Shown: positions 43,757 through 53,221, numbered from the stretch's first letter. The stretch: 64,000 bases of DNA from Nitrospira japonica (GCF_900169565.1 NZ_LT828648.1:3818501-3882500), one strand, 5' to 3'. The notes: generated by a model from the sequence alone, not told the origin. A program made the numbers and translations.

Positions 43757-44509
43757 TCAGGAACGGATGCCACTCACCAGTGTGAGCAACATAGAGGTCA
43801 CAAACATGAGGCTGATCCCAAGAAGGATGCCTACGGATGTCTGAAGCCGACGAGTAGCAGTATAGGAAATCGCTGTCAGCGAGAGAATCACATACAACAA
43901 GGACCCGGCCGCCAGCGTGTAAAACAATATGGACAAATAGGAGGAGACCCCCTGCCCGCTTAACAACGTCCCCAAACACGTCGGTGCCCCGGCCAGCAAC
44001 CCAAGAAGAAAGATGTCTTTTCCGTTAAGAGGGGTCTTTCCTGCAGCACCGACAATGCCAAATCCTTCCGTACCGTTGTGCAAAGCAAAGCCGGCTACTA
44101 GCAGCATACTTAATGTCCATTGTCCGCTGGCATAACTGGCTCCTATTGCCAATCCCTCACCCAGATTGTGAAAGCCCATCCCCAATGCGATCATGTATGG
44201 AAGGGAAAGAACTCTGCTTGCCTGATTGCTACCGAATATTTGACTCGACTCAAGCCAGACTAACCCGACAAGGCTCACACCTAAGCCACCTAGAAACACG
44301 GCCCATGACATGATATCTCGCGCCCCGGTAAGCTCGACAGACTCATGCATCAGGTCAAAAAACAAATACAGCAGAACTCCGGTGGCTACGCCGATCAGCC
44401 CCGCCTCCCAAGCACGAGGCAATACCCGTCCCAGCACCAACGCCGCAACAATGCCGAGATAGATGGGAATGAGTCCGGCAACCGCACCTAAAGAAATCAA
44501 TTCAAGCAT
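43757..44509 (-). CDS. ZIP-family metal transporter
   Basis: 250 residues, seven to eight membrane helices. Two characteristic metal-site motifs are present: HNLGEGLAIG in one helix (about residue 112) and HNGTEGFGIVG in the next (about 146). This is the bacterial ZupT-like pattern. Substrates may include Zn, Fe, Mn or Co. It ends 77 bases before the Fur-like palindrome of the chelatase-like gene, so metal import and the exported chelatase-like protein are neighbours with separate promoters. Confidence 0.87.
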   Translation of the reverse strand: MLELISLGAVAGLIPIYLGIVAALVLGRVLPRAWEAGLIGVATGVLLYLFFDLMHESVELTGARDIMSWAVFLGGLGVSLVGLVWLESSQIFGSNQASRVLSLPYMIALGMGFHNLGEGLAIGASYASGQWTLSMLLVAGFALHNGTEGFGIVGAAGKTPLNGKDIFLLGLLAGAPTCLGTLLSGQGVSSYLSILFYTLAAGSLLYVILSLTAISYTATRRLQTSVGILLGISLMFVTSMLLTLVSGIRS

Positions 44510-44984
44510 ATGGGACTCATAGCAGAAAGTGTTGTCAGATGGAAAGGGCTAGATTCTCACAAACAAGTCGCCTTGAGTTCTCTGGCAAGGCTGTCTACTG
44601 GGGCGTGCAGATCGACTCTCACATCCGAGGGAACTGTTCCGCCAATGGCAGAAGAGTGAATATGGACGACGCGGCCACTCCTCGCACTTGCGATGGCCAG
44701 ACTGCGTCCTTCCCAACAAGCGAGCGGTCAATCGACCACAGTGCCACCGGATATCCTCATATCCTCGGCGGCAACATTCGTTTTCGCTCATGGCGCCACA
44801 TGATTCTTGCGCATTGCTTCCGGCAGCAAGACACCTAGCGCTCAAACGGAACGCCGATCCGAGACAGCTGATGTCCGGATGCACGACTACAGTCAACTTC
44901 CCTTCTCATGCGCTCCCAATATATGGAAAGGCTGCACGATGGTCGAGTTGACACGCCTGGAGTCTCTATAAGCAGTAGCGCAGG
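44510..44984. other. Intergenic stretch without an accepted gene
   Basis: 475 bases. On the minus strand some blocks look protein-like in alternating frames (for example SLAIASARSGRVVHIHSS around 44640-44700) but stops and frame changes interrupt them and there is no start. It could be decayed coding sequence. Nothing firm is seen. Confidence 0.3.
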
Positions 44985-45431
44985 TTACTTGAACGTAAGC
45001 TTCTTGAGTTCTGCAGCGGGAAGCTCGACCTCGCCGAAATCAGATTGCCCTTTAAAGCTCCCGGCAATGGCAAGAATGAAATCACCAGTTTTTCCATCGG
45101 CCAAGGTAATAGTGACATGGGGGGGAGTACCGTTCCCTGACGGCTTCAGATCGATGTGCTTAATATTGTCGAATTTGATCTTGACAGTCGCCGTTCCACG
45201 CTTGACCGGTACTTCCCGCATTTCATGCGGGACAAAAGCGGTTTCACTGATTTTCTCTTCGTAATAGAAAATAACGTTTTTGACGTCCGTATCCACACCC
45301 TTTGTGTCAGTCGCGACGGCGTGAAACACTTTATCGGACTTAGTCTGCGCTATAGCAGGTCCGCCAACCATAACCCCACATAACACTCCTGAGAGCACCG
45401 TAGCAGCGCAGATGATCGTCGAGCGATTCAT
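44985..45431 (-). CDS. Small exported protein, function unknown
   Basis: 148 residues with a clear export signal (about 1-28, ending AIAQT) and AAAGGAG before the ATG. The rest is predicted mostly beta strand (DVKNVIFYYEEKISETAFVP, VTITLADGKTGDFILAIAG). No domain is recognised. It follows the first tonB gene after 80 bases on the same strand, so it may be a periplasmic accessory of metal uptake. Confidence 0.7.
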   Translation of the reverse strand: MNRSTIICAATVLSGVLCGVMVGGPAIAQTKSDKVFHAVATDTKGVDTDVKNVIFYYEEKISETAFVPHEMREVPVKRGTATVKIKFDNIKHIDLKPSGNGTPPHVTITLADGKTGDFILAIAGSFKGQSDFGEVELPAAELKKLTFK

Positions 45432-45511
45432 GTCTCGTCTCCTTTGTGGTTCACAATATGGCGCAATCTTGTTCGCCGCAATGCGCAGCGACCCCCCAGG
45501 AAAGCCTCATT

Positions 45512-46459
45512 CTATCCGTCCAATCGATAACTGATGGGAACGAGAATCGTCACCTGAGGCTTTCCCAAGGGATGTTTGAGCGCCAGGGGTGATGCTTGTC
45601 TCATGACCGAAAGCGCTTCTTGGTCGAGTATGGGCCGACCTGAACTTTCTGCAATGCGAAGCCCAACGACTGTTCCATCCTCACGAATCACCGCGGCAAT
45701 AACGACCTTTCCTTCCCAATGATTCGACCGAGCCAGGGCCGGATATCGCTTCAGTTCTTGAATGCGCTTCCACAAGGTGTCGCGCAGCCAGCCATAATCT
45801 GCTTGGGTTTGCTTATATTGCACAACACGATGTTGCACAGCCCTCTGCTCCACTGCAGGCGCATCAGACTGTACAGGGGCTTCACGCTGCACCACAGATG
45901 GCTGCTGCGCTACGGATACTTGTTCCATGACCGGCGCGGTCTCCGCGACCGGCGCATTCGTTTCAACAACCGCTGAAACTGTGGGAGTTGCGGTCTGCGT
46001 CACAGCAGCCGGACTCTCTACACTTTGAACCGCAGTATGGTGGACCGTGGTCTCAACCGGGGTAGCAGTGGTCTGTTCCACCGGAGTGGCGACATCTTGA
46101 ACAGTCTGTTGCACCGTCTCCACATTTTGAACCTGCTGAGTTTGCGTCTCAACTTGAGGGCGCTGATCTACGGTTCTTTGCACCTGTGGCGTTGTGCGAG
46201 GCTGCACGGGTGTGGGTGTCGGCTTAGGAGTCGGCGTAGGAGTTGGCGGCGTAACAGGGGTAGGTTCCACCTGAGGTGGTGCCTCCACCATCGCGACCTC
46301 CCACGTAAAGGGCGTAGGTCGATTGGGTTTCTCGATTTCTGCGAGCAATATGAGGGCGAACCAGATGCTCAGCACATGAAAAATGAGAGAAACTGACCAA
46401 CTATGCGCGTGGTGCGCCTCTCCAGTACGCGTTAACTTGCCGAATTCAATAGTCGTCAT
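45512..46459 (-). CDS. tonB: TonB energy transducer (first copy)
   Basis: 315 residues: membrane anchor (about 22-41, SVSLIFHVLSIWFALILLAE), a Pro/Thr-rich segment (about 58-95), a long Val/Gln/Thr-rich low-complexity linker (about 100-225), and the TonB C-terminal domain (about 235-315: YPALARSNHWEGKVVIAAVI, SSGRPILDQEAL). TonB spans the periplasm, contacts TonB boxes and powers import with ExbB/ExbD, which are not in this window. No Fur box was seen before it. Confidence 0.9.
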   Translation of the reverse strand: MTTIEFGKLTRTGEAHHAHSWSVSLIFHVLSIWFALILLAEIEKPNRPTPFTWEVAMVEAPPQVEPTPVTPPTPTPTPKPTPTPVQPRTTPQVQRTVDQRPQVETQTQQVQNVETVQQTVQDVATPVEQTTATPVETTVHHTAVQSVESPAAVTQTATPTVSAVVETNAPVAETAPVMEQVSVAQQPSVVQREAPVQSDAPAVEQRAVQHRVVQYKQTQADYGWLRDTLWKRIQELKRYPALARSNHWEGKVVIAAVIREDGTVVGLRIAESSGRPILDQEALSVMRQASPLALKHPLGKPQVTILVPISYRLDG

Positions 46460-47005
46460 AATCAGAAAATCCGATCTTCAGGGGTAGCTAATGTGCCATG
46501 ATCGCAGCAGACAATCAACCCTCCCGGTGAGTCTAACGGGATGCGCATACAACTCGTCAGTATACGCACATACTAAATTTGGTGCATTAGAGGATCTCTG
46601 AAACTCAACGTGGCACCACATTATCAAGAACTAAGCAGGTAATTGCTACTAGCTACAGGAGGGGCGCGATCCAGGTGAGCTCAGCCGAGTAGCCCAAGAA
46701 GAAGGAAACCTGCCTTCGAGGCATGTCGTAAAAATAACCCACCGCTCGCTGTGACCAATAATTCGTTCGTGTCCTAAGTTTGCGATGGCAGCCGCTTCCA
46801 GCCTGTAATCGCAATGGTGTTTAGGACCTCTCTTAGAGATGACGAATCAACCTAACAAAACCCCACCTAGCCAGTGTGGCTATCTTGAAAAATGGTGTGT
46901 TCGATAATGTACGCGTATAGCACGCCTTCCTACCACAAGGGCATCACACTCGTTCGTAGTCCTTCAGGTTGGGCCTGCATTGGCATGGCCACCGTTCCGT
47001 CGCAA
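46460..47005. other. Intergenic stretch between the two tonB genes
   Basis: 546 bases, AT-richer than average. A short TGCC-TTCGA-GGCA hairpin lies near 46711-46723. No reading frame, Fur box or strong terminator was recognised. Confidence 0.4.
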
Positions 47006-47971
47006 TTATTCCAACTGATAGTTGATCGGTACCAGCATGACCACAGACCGCCCATCAAGTCCGTGGGCAAGCTGCAAAGGGGACGTGGCCTGAAGCGCCT
47101 CTAATGCCGCAAAATCTAAGACTGGATAGCCTGAACTCTGCTGGATCTCTGCATTCGTGATTCGCCCATCGGGCTCGACACTGACCTGAATCACCACCCG
47201 CCCCTGCCAATGATTTGCCTTCGCTGGCGACGGATACGTTTTTACGTCTTCGAGTCTGGTGCGTAGCGTATTCATCAGCCATCCGTAATCAGGCCGAATC
47301 GATCGATTCACCAAGTTTTTCACTATAGCGGAAGGACGATGCAACACGGCGGCCTGCACCGGCTCAGCTTGCACCTGAACCGTACTTGACTCGCTTTCGC
47401 TTATCATATCTGGAGGCGGTGCTGAGGATTCACTGGTGCTTGCAGCTGCCATGGATTTTGCCACATCGTCATTTCGTTGCGAATGCGGCTCAAACTTGGC
47501 CCTAGCCTCGACAGCGCGCCCCAAGGACAAGTCCGCCTGAGAGTCCTGCTCCTCGTATTGCGGGACCACGGACTCCAGGGAGGACATCACTTGCTGTTGT
47601 ACGGCTCCTTCAGCATAAATTTCGTGCGAGGGCGGCGTCTCCTGCGGTTTGGAACCGTCAGCGATCGTCGCTTGTGGTGAAGGAGCCGCCATGATGGAGA
47701 CATCCCAGTGAAATGGTGCCTGCTGAGGAGCGGGCCGACTAAAGGTGATCTGAAGATTGAACAGAATGGCAGCGATCAAAACCACGCCATGGAAGGCACC
47801 GGAAATACTCCATCCAATTTTCGCAGTCCGCCCCACACGGGAGCGGGGCGTCTCCCGCACTCGAAAGCCTGGCACCGGGGCCAAGACGAGCGGCGACTTG
47901 GACAACAGGGGGGAATGAACCTCATCGAACTGTTGGGAGCTGGGAAAGCCCTGGCGAAGGAAGCGTGTCAT
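47006..47971 (-). CDS. tonB: TonB energy transducer (second copy)
   Basis: 321 residues from MTRFLRQGFPSSQQF, supported by GAGGAG ten bases upstream. A GTG at 48028 would add 19 residues. Anchor helix about 58-76 (IGWSISGAFHGVVLIAAILF), an acidic/Ser/Gln-rich linker, and the C-terminal domain (DYGWLMNTLRTRLEDVKTYP, NHWQGRVVIQVSVEPDG, SSGYPVLDFAAL). It shares the DYGWL entry motif with the first TonB but has a different linker. Leader C and a Fur-like box lie upstream. Confidence 0.88.
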   Translation of the reverse strand: MTRFLRQGFPSSQQFDEVHSPLLSKSPLVLAPVPGFRVRETPRSRVGRTAKIGWSISGAFHGVVLIAAILFNLQITFSRPAPQQAPFHWDVSIMAAPSPQATIADGSKPQETPPSHEIYAEGAVQQQVMSSLESVVPQYEEQDSQADLSLGRAVEARAKFEPHSQRNDDVAKSMAAASTSESSAPPPDMISESESSTVQVQAEPVQAAVLHRPSAIVKNLVNRSIRPDYGWLMNTLRTRLEDVKTYPSPAKANHWQGRVVIQVSVEPDGRITNAEIQQSSGYPVLDFAALEALQATSPLQLAHGLDGRSVVMLVPINYQLE

Positions 47972-48054
47972 TTTATGCCCACTCCTCGCGACAGCATGGC
48001 TGGCCGCAAATCGGTGAATCGTTCGCACTTTGCTTACTGACGGTACTCGAGATG

Positions 48055-48116
48055 AAAAAGCCCAACGCCACCCCCACCGGTGACCTTGGGCTCTGCACTC
48101 AGAGTGCGCTGGCCTC
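48055..48116 (-). ncRNA. Candidate leader RNA C (two hairpins ending in a terminator) before the second tonB
   Basis: On the minus strand: GAGGCC, hairpin GCACT-CTG-AGTGC, then AGAGCCCAAGGTCACC, loop, GGTGGCGTTGGGC and TTTTT. The terminator stem pairs GCCCAA with TTGGGC and GTCACC with GGTGGC (one wobble pair). AGAGGCC could instead pair with GGCTTTT, which would open the terminator. The T-run ends 84 bases before the chosen tonB start. Confidence 0.5.
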
Positions 48117-48160
48117 TGCTACGACCACTAGCCGCCACGTGGCTTATACTGCGATGAATT

Positions 48161-48175
48161 TGATAATTAGTATCA
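48161..48175 (-). promoter_or_regulatory. Fur-box-like site before leader C
   Basis: TGATAAT, T, AGTATCA: the 7-1-7 form of a Fur box with one mismatched pair of positions. It lies 45 bases before the GAGGCC start of leader C, as at the other two leaders. Confidence 0.55.
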
Positions 48176-48244
48176 GTACACGATTCAGCAAGGCCCCGTC
48201 AAGTCGTGGTCGGCAGACGTAGAAATGGAGGCCCTGGGGAGCTG

Positions 48245-49486
48245 CTAGAAGAAGCTCATACTAGCGAAGGTCGCGGTCGAATTGTATTGGTCGGTAATAC
48301 CCCGATCGTACCTAAGCACCTGCCCCTGCTCCGCTTGGATCAGTCGAAGGAGCGTATAGATGGGAGAGAACCCGGAAATACGACGTCGGTCATTCTCTTT
48401 CTGGATGTAACCGGCAAACTCATCCGGCTTCATTTCTTCCACAAACTTGAGCATCTCGAGGTCGGACTGCATGCATCGATGAAAAGAAAAATCGGTTGGT
48501 GGCGCGCTATCCCCGTACCGCATGCCAAGATGCGCCAACTCTCCTGCCGCAATGAGACTGTATGTTTTTCCTGATGCCGCAAGTATGTCGCGCAACGAGC
48601 TAATGAATCGTTCCACCCTATCTCGCACTGAGGCATCGCGCAGGCTGTCCGCCGAAAATGACGATAAGATCGGCACGATCGTGGCCCCCATCCCTCCAGT
48701 GACAGCGTATTGGAGAAACGGCAGCTGATATTCAATCGCATGCTCGGTTTGGTGAGCGATCTCCTCCTGGAAGTATTCCGGCGCACGCGACCTGAGCAGA
48801 TCGACGATCTGGCGATCCGCCGAAACGATACCAAGAGGAGTCTCAAAATCTTTGTCGGTGACTGCAAAAAGGCTCTCCAAGCCCGCATGAGCCGTTCCAA
48901 CAATCACATACACACTCGGCTGCTGGGCTTCCTGCAGTTCCTTATAGGCCCACGCATAGATCGGCCCCGCCTGTTTCAATTCGTAGGTCGGAGCCACCAA
49001 CCCGCGAATCGGCTTTCCTGAGTTCGCAGATGGCTTGAAGTCAGGTCCTTCTTTGGAAGTGAAAAACCCATCGATTTGTTTCTGCAATTTTTCGCCATCG
49101 GCTTCATAGCTTCTTCCTGCAAACTGAGCGCGGCGCATTGGAGCCTGTCGATACGACTCGTGAGCTTGCTGCTTGGCCTGCTCAGTGCGTCCGCCTTCGA
49201 GAAACAGCTTCGCATCCAGATCCGCAACCAACTGGTCTACTTTAGCCGGCAGAAGGAACTCGCCGAAGCGCTTCAAGTACAGCCCACCAATCTCCTGGAG
49301 GGAATGGTCACCGTCAAAATGCTGGACAATGAAGAAATAGTTCAATGGAAGAACCAGCTTCTCCTTGCTCAACCCGCTTGGATCCCAGAGCACGACAAAT
49401 TGATCGTCGCCCTCTTTAATCGGAGAGAACTGGAGGTTCCGAAGCACCGGGTACTGCGCGGGATCTTTGGACGTGCCGGGCATCAT
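48245..49486 (-). CDS. Memo-like (AmmeMemoRadiSam system B) family protein with extra N-terminal domain
   Basis: 413 residues from MMPGTSKD; a frame to 49579 overlaps the preceding gene and is not used. Residues about 1-95 look like a small winged-helix domain (FDGDHSLQEIGGLYLKRFGEFLL). The Memo part (about 115-400) shows VIVGTAHAG, TEHAIEYQLPFLQY and IAAGELAHLGMRYGD. Where Memo proteins usually carry HAG in the first metal-ligand loop, this one reads LVAPTYELKQAGPIY, so one ligand seems lost. It is the last gene of the eight-gene operon starting at 56630. Function unknown. Confidence 0.75.
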   Translation of the reverse strand: MMPGTSKDPAQYPVLRNLQFSPIKEGDDQFVVLWDPSGLSKEKLVLPLNYFFIVQHFDGDHSLQEIGGLYLKRFGEFLLPAKVDQLVADLDAKLFLEGGRTEQAKQQAHESYRQAPMRRAQFAGRSYEADGEKLQKQIDGFFTSKEGPDFKPSANSGKPIRGLVAPTYELKQAGPIYAWAYKELQEAQQPSVYVIVGTAHAGLESLFAVTDKDFETPLGIVSADRQIVDLLRSRAPEYFQEEIAHQTEHAIEYQLPFLQYAVTGGMGATIVPILSSFSADSLRDASVRDRVERFISSLRDILAASGKTYSLIAAGELAHLGMRYGDSAPPTDFSFHRCMQSDLEMLKFVEEMKPDEFAGYIQKENDRRRISGFSPIYTLLRLIQAEQGQVLRYDRGITDQYNSTATFASMSFF

Positions 49487-49535
49487 GACAGGGTTGATTG
49501 TAATGGAGAGGCGGAAGAAGCTGCAACCGCGAACG

Positions 49536-50288
49536 TCATCGGTCCGAAACCGGCGGCTCACCCTCTTGCCGACGTGCAAGCAAGATCAGAGCGGCAATGG
49601 TTAGGATCGTCAGCCAGAGAGTGGGACGGCCATAGGACGCGTCTGAGAACTCGATCATGTCCGTGAGGCGCCCAATCAACAGAGACATGCGGGCCATGAC
49701 CGTATAGCCGAACGCCGCGCCGAATGCGATCATCAGAAAGAAGACGCCGGTTCGGGCCACCACCTTCCCGGCCCCCTGATGTTCGATCGAGAAGAAGAAG
49801 TAAAAGAGCACGGAACTCACACCTATGAGAATGATGATGGCATTGAGGTTACTCGCGGGATTAAGCAGACTCATCGAGAACGTGATGCCATCTTGGCCGA
49901 CCAATGAGAGCAACGGACGTACGGTATCCTCGATCTGTTTGAGAATGAACGAGGAAATCGTGCGTGGAATTGCGAGGCCGGATCCGACTCCGACGATAAA
50001 CGCAAACGCATAGCGGGACATCCACGCTGCGCGGGGAACATATCGAGTCAGCATCAGCAATCCAATGGCTACCGGGATCAACAGTGAGAACTCGCCCTGT
50101 TCGAATATGGGCTTGACGATGAGATGTAAAATCACGGAATCGAACGTCTTCACAATCGAATACCCGACCGACACGCCGACGTACAGATGTTCGGCGAGCT
50201 TGAACAGAGGATTGTCTTTGTAAAGGAACGAGAAGATGAACAGGGTTAGACCCGTCGCCACCCATGCCCCGAAAATTTCGCTATCCAT
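49536..50288 (-). CDS. Multi-pass membrane protein, function unknown
   Basis: 250 residues with about seven hydrophobic helices (roughly 6-24, 36-54, 66-84, 92-108, 145-165, 178-200, 228-243). No family motif is recognised. It lies 16 bases after the previous gene in the same operon, between a secreted-domain protein and the Memo-like protein. Probably an inner-membrane subunit of the complex encoded here. Confidence 0.7.
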   Translation of the reverse strand: MDSEIFGAWVATGLTLFIFSFLYKDNPLFKLAEHLYVGVSVGYSIVKTFDSVILHLIVKPIFEQGEFSLLIPVAIGLLMLTRYVPRAAWMSRYAFAFIVGVGSGLAIPRTISSFILKQIEDTVRPLLSLVGQDGITFSMSLLNPASNLNAIIILIGVSSVLFYFFFSIEHQGAGKVVARTGVFFLMIAFGAAFGYTVMARMSLLIGRLTDMIEFSDASYGRPTLWLTILTIAALILLARRQEGEPPVSDR

Positions 50289-50304
50289 TGGGTCTTCCGA
50301 CTCC

Positions 50305-51150
50305 TTATGACAATCCTGGGCTCTGGAGTCCGCCCTGTCTTCTGAGCGTGAAATAGAACAGATTGCAGATTACTACCAGCACAATGATCGCCATATGGGT
50401 TGCGGATTGGGCATCCATTCCGGCCACTGCTCGCCCCTTCTGACCGATCAGGCTTTCGTATTCTGCCGCGCCTCGCAACCCTCCGATCAATCCGTTGATC
50501 TGGCCACTTCTGAGCAAGGGATACAAACCAGGCGCCATAACTCCCGTGCAGCCCCCGCCCAGTTCGAACTTATACTTGTCCTTACCGAAGACGTACCACG
50601 CTTCAACGCCCGGTACCCCTGCTCCAAGACTGATGGCATACGTGACGTCCTTTAAGCTATGCACCCCATCCAACACCGGCAGACCCTTTGTAGCGCGCCC
50701 CCCATAGTCGCTCGGAAAAGCAGTGTAGAGGTCCTGCCCCATATTGATGATAACGGCCGATCCGCCTGGACTCCATCCGAGAAACACGTAGTCTTTTCCG
50801 TTCTCTTTCCCCGCCTCCTGCGCGACCTGGCTGACAAGTTGCTCCGCCATCCCGGTGCCGCTCACCCACAAAGTCATGGCCACCACGCGAAGGTCCTTCC
50901 GAAAAGCGTGACGGAGAAGAGCGATGGCTTGGGGGTGCAATTCGGGCTTTGACGCCGGATCGAAATCGATCGAAAGCAGAAATACCGATCTCGGAGGCAA
51001 TGACTCCATGTGGTCATAGACGCCCCGCACTTCGGGTGAAATCTTGATGGGCAGGCCGACGGGATACAATAGCGGCAACAGTGTGCAGAGGCCGATCAGG
51101 AGAAAGATGATCCGCCGGTCGATCTTCAGCATCCGCTCGGAGAAGCTCAT
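50305..51150 (-). CDS. Membrane-anchored protein with large outer domain, function unknown
   Basis: 281 residues: one helix near the start (about 14-33, IIFLLIGLCTLLPLLYPVG), a globular part (about 45-245) with PPRSVFLLSIDFDPASKPEL and VFLGWSPGGSAVIINMGQ, and a last helix (about 254-272). The middle resembles an alpha/beta fold that binds a ligand, but no family is assigned. It sits in the middle of the operon with gaps of 24 and 16 bases. Confidence 0.7.
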   Translation of the reverse strand: MSFSERMLKIDRRIIFLLIGLCTLLPLLYPVGLPIKISPEVRGVYDHMESLPPRSVFLLSIDFDPASKPELHPQAIALLRHAFRKDLRVVAMTLWVSGTGMAEQLVSQVAQEAGKENGKDYVFLGWSPGGSAVIINMGQDLYTAFPSDYGGRATKGLPVLDGVHSLKDVTYAISLGAGVPGVEAWYVFGKDKYKFELGGGCTGVMAPGLYPLLRSGQINGLIGGLRGAAEYESLIGQKGRAVAGMDAQSATHMAIIVLVVICNLFYFTLRRQGGLQSPGLS

Positions 51151-51174
51151 CTCAGGCTTTTCCCGTCATCATTT

Positions 51175-51825
51175 TCACTCTTTTCCTCCGCCCAGGTACG
51201 ACCGTTCCACCCCGAAGATAATCTTGAAGGACAAGGCTACGGCTCCGAGGCTGACACCGATCAGGATGGCCCGTCGAACGGAGGCATTCAGCACGTTCAA
51301 AATCCACTGCGAAACGTCTCCGCTGATCGGAAGTATGTACTCACCCAGCGGCACACGCCCCATCATGACAATCACCGCTGCGACCAGCAGCACCGCTGCC
51401 TCACGGCTGCGCGCCCTGAACGACCGGTACGCAGCTGACGCGATAAAAAAGGCGAGAATCGCGAACATCGTGCCTTGCAATGGGACCATCATGAAGGAAT
51501 ACACCCATCCAAACGCGGTCATTGAGCCATCGACGCTCTCTTTTCCGTTGGCCAGCAACCCCGCGGCGATCGTCCCGACAATGCCCGCATACAAAACCAG
51601 ACTGTATCCCCAACCGGACTCCTTCCTGCGGATCTTGACGGCATGCTGCTGAAACAGGCTGGAGATCCCGAGTATGAGCGCAAATCCTCCGATAATCTGA
51701 AGCCACTTGGTGACCGACGTCAGCATGTACTCAGATTGCGGATGCGGGATGTAGTACTGCGCCGCAAATACCAATCCGGCAATCATGGTGATCAATAACG
51801 GCACCTGGCGTCGCATGAAGATCAT
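51175..51825 (-). CDS. Multi-pass membrane protein, function unknown
   Basis: 216 residues from MIFMRRQVPLLITMIAGLVF. Its ATG overlaps the stop of the upstream gene (ATGA), which settles the start against a longer frame to 52035. About six membrane helices. No motif is recognised. Operon position suggests an inner-membrane subunit alongside the proteins at 49536 and 50305. Confidence 0.72.
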   Translation of the reverse strand: MIFMRRQVPLLITMIAGLVFAAQYYIPHPQSEYMLTSVTKWLQIIGGFALILGISSLFQQHAVKIRRKESGWGYSLVLYAGIVGTIAAGLLANGKESVDGSMTAFGWVYSFMMVPLQGTMFAILAFFIASAAYRSFRARSREAAVLLVAAVIVMMGRVPLGEYILPISGDVSQWILNVLNASVRRAILIGVSLGAVALSFKIIFGVERSYLGGGKE

Positions 51826-53111
51826 TTGAGATCCCTGAGGAGGTCGAGGATCAGACGGGGCCAGTGAGCGCCTGTCGCGACCCCGATGGTCGCCACAACG
51901 GTTCCTATGGCGATGGCGGACAGAATCACCGCTTTCCCAATGTCCTGCCCTCGTAACGTGCCGATCTGGATCGGCTCTTTCGAGAGATAGGCGCTCGCGG
52001 CATACAGCTCCTCGCCGATCAGCGTGTAATCGCACGTGGTCACGAAGAAAGGCAATTGATGATCCGAATCGGTTCCGGCGATCTGAATTGCCCCCGTGCT
52101 CGCACCGGTCTCCGTAAGCAGGAGTGATTCCGCAAAAAATGACCCCATGAAGAAATTTGCGGCCGGCTTCTTACGCAGCATGATTCCATCAACTGCCGCG
52201 GTATAGCTGAATTGGTCAGACGTAATGAAAAAGTTGGAGTCGTCCTTGAACAGGTCCGGCTTTCCAGCTTCCAAATACGCTTGCTTGGTAATTTCTTGGC
52301 AGACCGCCATGGTGATGGGATCTCTATGCGGGACCATCAATTCCGTCTCATAAGCGGCGGTCTTCTTGGCGACGCGGCCGAGAATCACGGCCGCGGCAAT
52401 TGTGGAAGGATCGCTCATGTCATGGGCACCGGTCAGATAGAGAATAGGCTTCCCCAATTCAGTCGACCGTCCGATTGCTTCGTCCACGGCGTCGAGACCG
52501 GCAATCCGGCGAAGAAAGATGTCTTTTCGCTTCGCATGGCGGATGGTATAAAAAACGAGCACGCCAAATCCCAACGCGACAAGCAAATTATTCGTCTGAT
52601 TCCAATTGAACCAATCGGGGTGTGGGCTCGCCTGCAGGATCGTTCCTACTCCACGTTGATCGCCGCGAACCAGGGCCACCGTCACGGCATAGACATGCCC
52701 GTCCTTGAGTTCGATCTCCTTGCCGCTCTTGATTATAAATTGATGCCACGAAGGCTCCGCGCTCCTGGTCCACCAGGGAGCCTTCGCATCGCGGACAAAA
52801 TGGCTGTTAGCGGGAAACTCAGCAACGACCTTCAGCGTTGAAGGGTCGGAACTCCCTCCGTCACCGGCAAGCACCTGATAGCGGCTCTCGGGACCATCCG
52901 ATGATCCGGGAGCCCACAGGACGGTCAGGTTCTGGCCTGCATCGTTGGGCGTGTCAAAAACACGCAGATCGGCGGGAGCCGACAGGGTAGCTTGGGCCAA
53001 GGAGTGGGATGATGTTCCAAACACAGAGACGAGAATCGAGACACCACTGACAATGAGGACGTTCAAGAAGACCGCTGGTCTCACCCATTCAGCCATCGCC
53101 CGACAAAACAT
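51822..53111 (-). CDS. DUF6754-like membrane protein with beta-sandwich N-terminal domain
   Basis: 429 residues from MFCRAMAEWVRPAVFLNVLI; GAGGAGG lies just upstream. A GTG at 53225 that overlaps the previous stop is an alternative. Order: export signal (about 10-40), an Fn3-like beta domain (about 45-175, PADLRVFDTPNDAGQNLTVLW), a helix (about 183-200), an alpha/beta cytoplasmic domain (about 205-385, GKPILYLTGAHDMSDPSTIA) and a final helix. The overall layout matches DUF6754 proteins. Role unknown. Confidence 0.7.
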   Translation of the reverse strand: MFCRAMAEWVRPAVFLNVLIVSGVSILVSVFGTSSHSLAQATLSAPADLRVFDTPNDAGQNLTVLWAPGSSDGPESRYQVLAGDGGSSDPSTLKVVAEFPANSHFVRDAKAPWWTRSAEPSWHQFIIKSGKEIELKDGHVYAVTVALVRGDQRGVGTILQASPHPDWFNWNQTNNLLVALGFGVLVFYTIRHAKRKDIFLRRIAGLDAVDEAIGRSTELGKPILYLTGAHDMSDPSTIAAAVILGRVAKKTAAYETELMVPHRDPITMAVCQEITKQAYLEAGKPDLFKDDSNFFITSDQFSYTAAVDGIMLRKKPAANFFMGSFFAESLLLTETGASTGAIQIAGTDSDHQLPFFVTTCDYTLIGEELYAASAYLSKEPIQIGTLRGQDIGKAVILSAIAIGTVVATIGVATGAHWPRLILDLLRDLK

Positions 53112-53221
53112 GTTCCTCCTCAGGCGCAGTAGCGGTGGGAAACACGCCAGATCATGCGTTTCATCGCCCGTGACTGGCGTGAGCGGGACGAGAAGCGGGC
53201 TGGAAACTGTTCTCAGGATTT

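Noticed and set aside
44549-44896. Possible minus-strand gene between the ZIP gene and the small exported protein
   Set aside because: The frame is Arg/Cys/Ser-rich without family likeness, and protein-like blocks appear in alternating frames with stops. At best it is decayed sequence.
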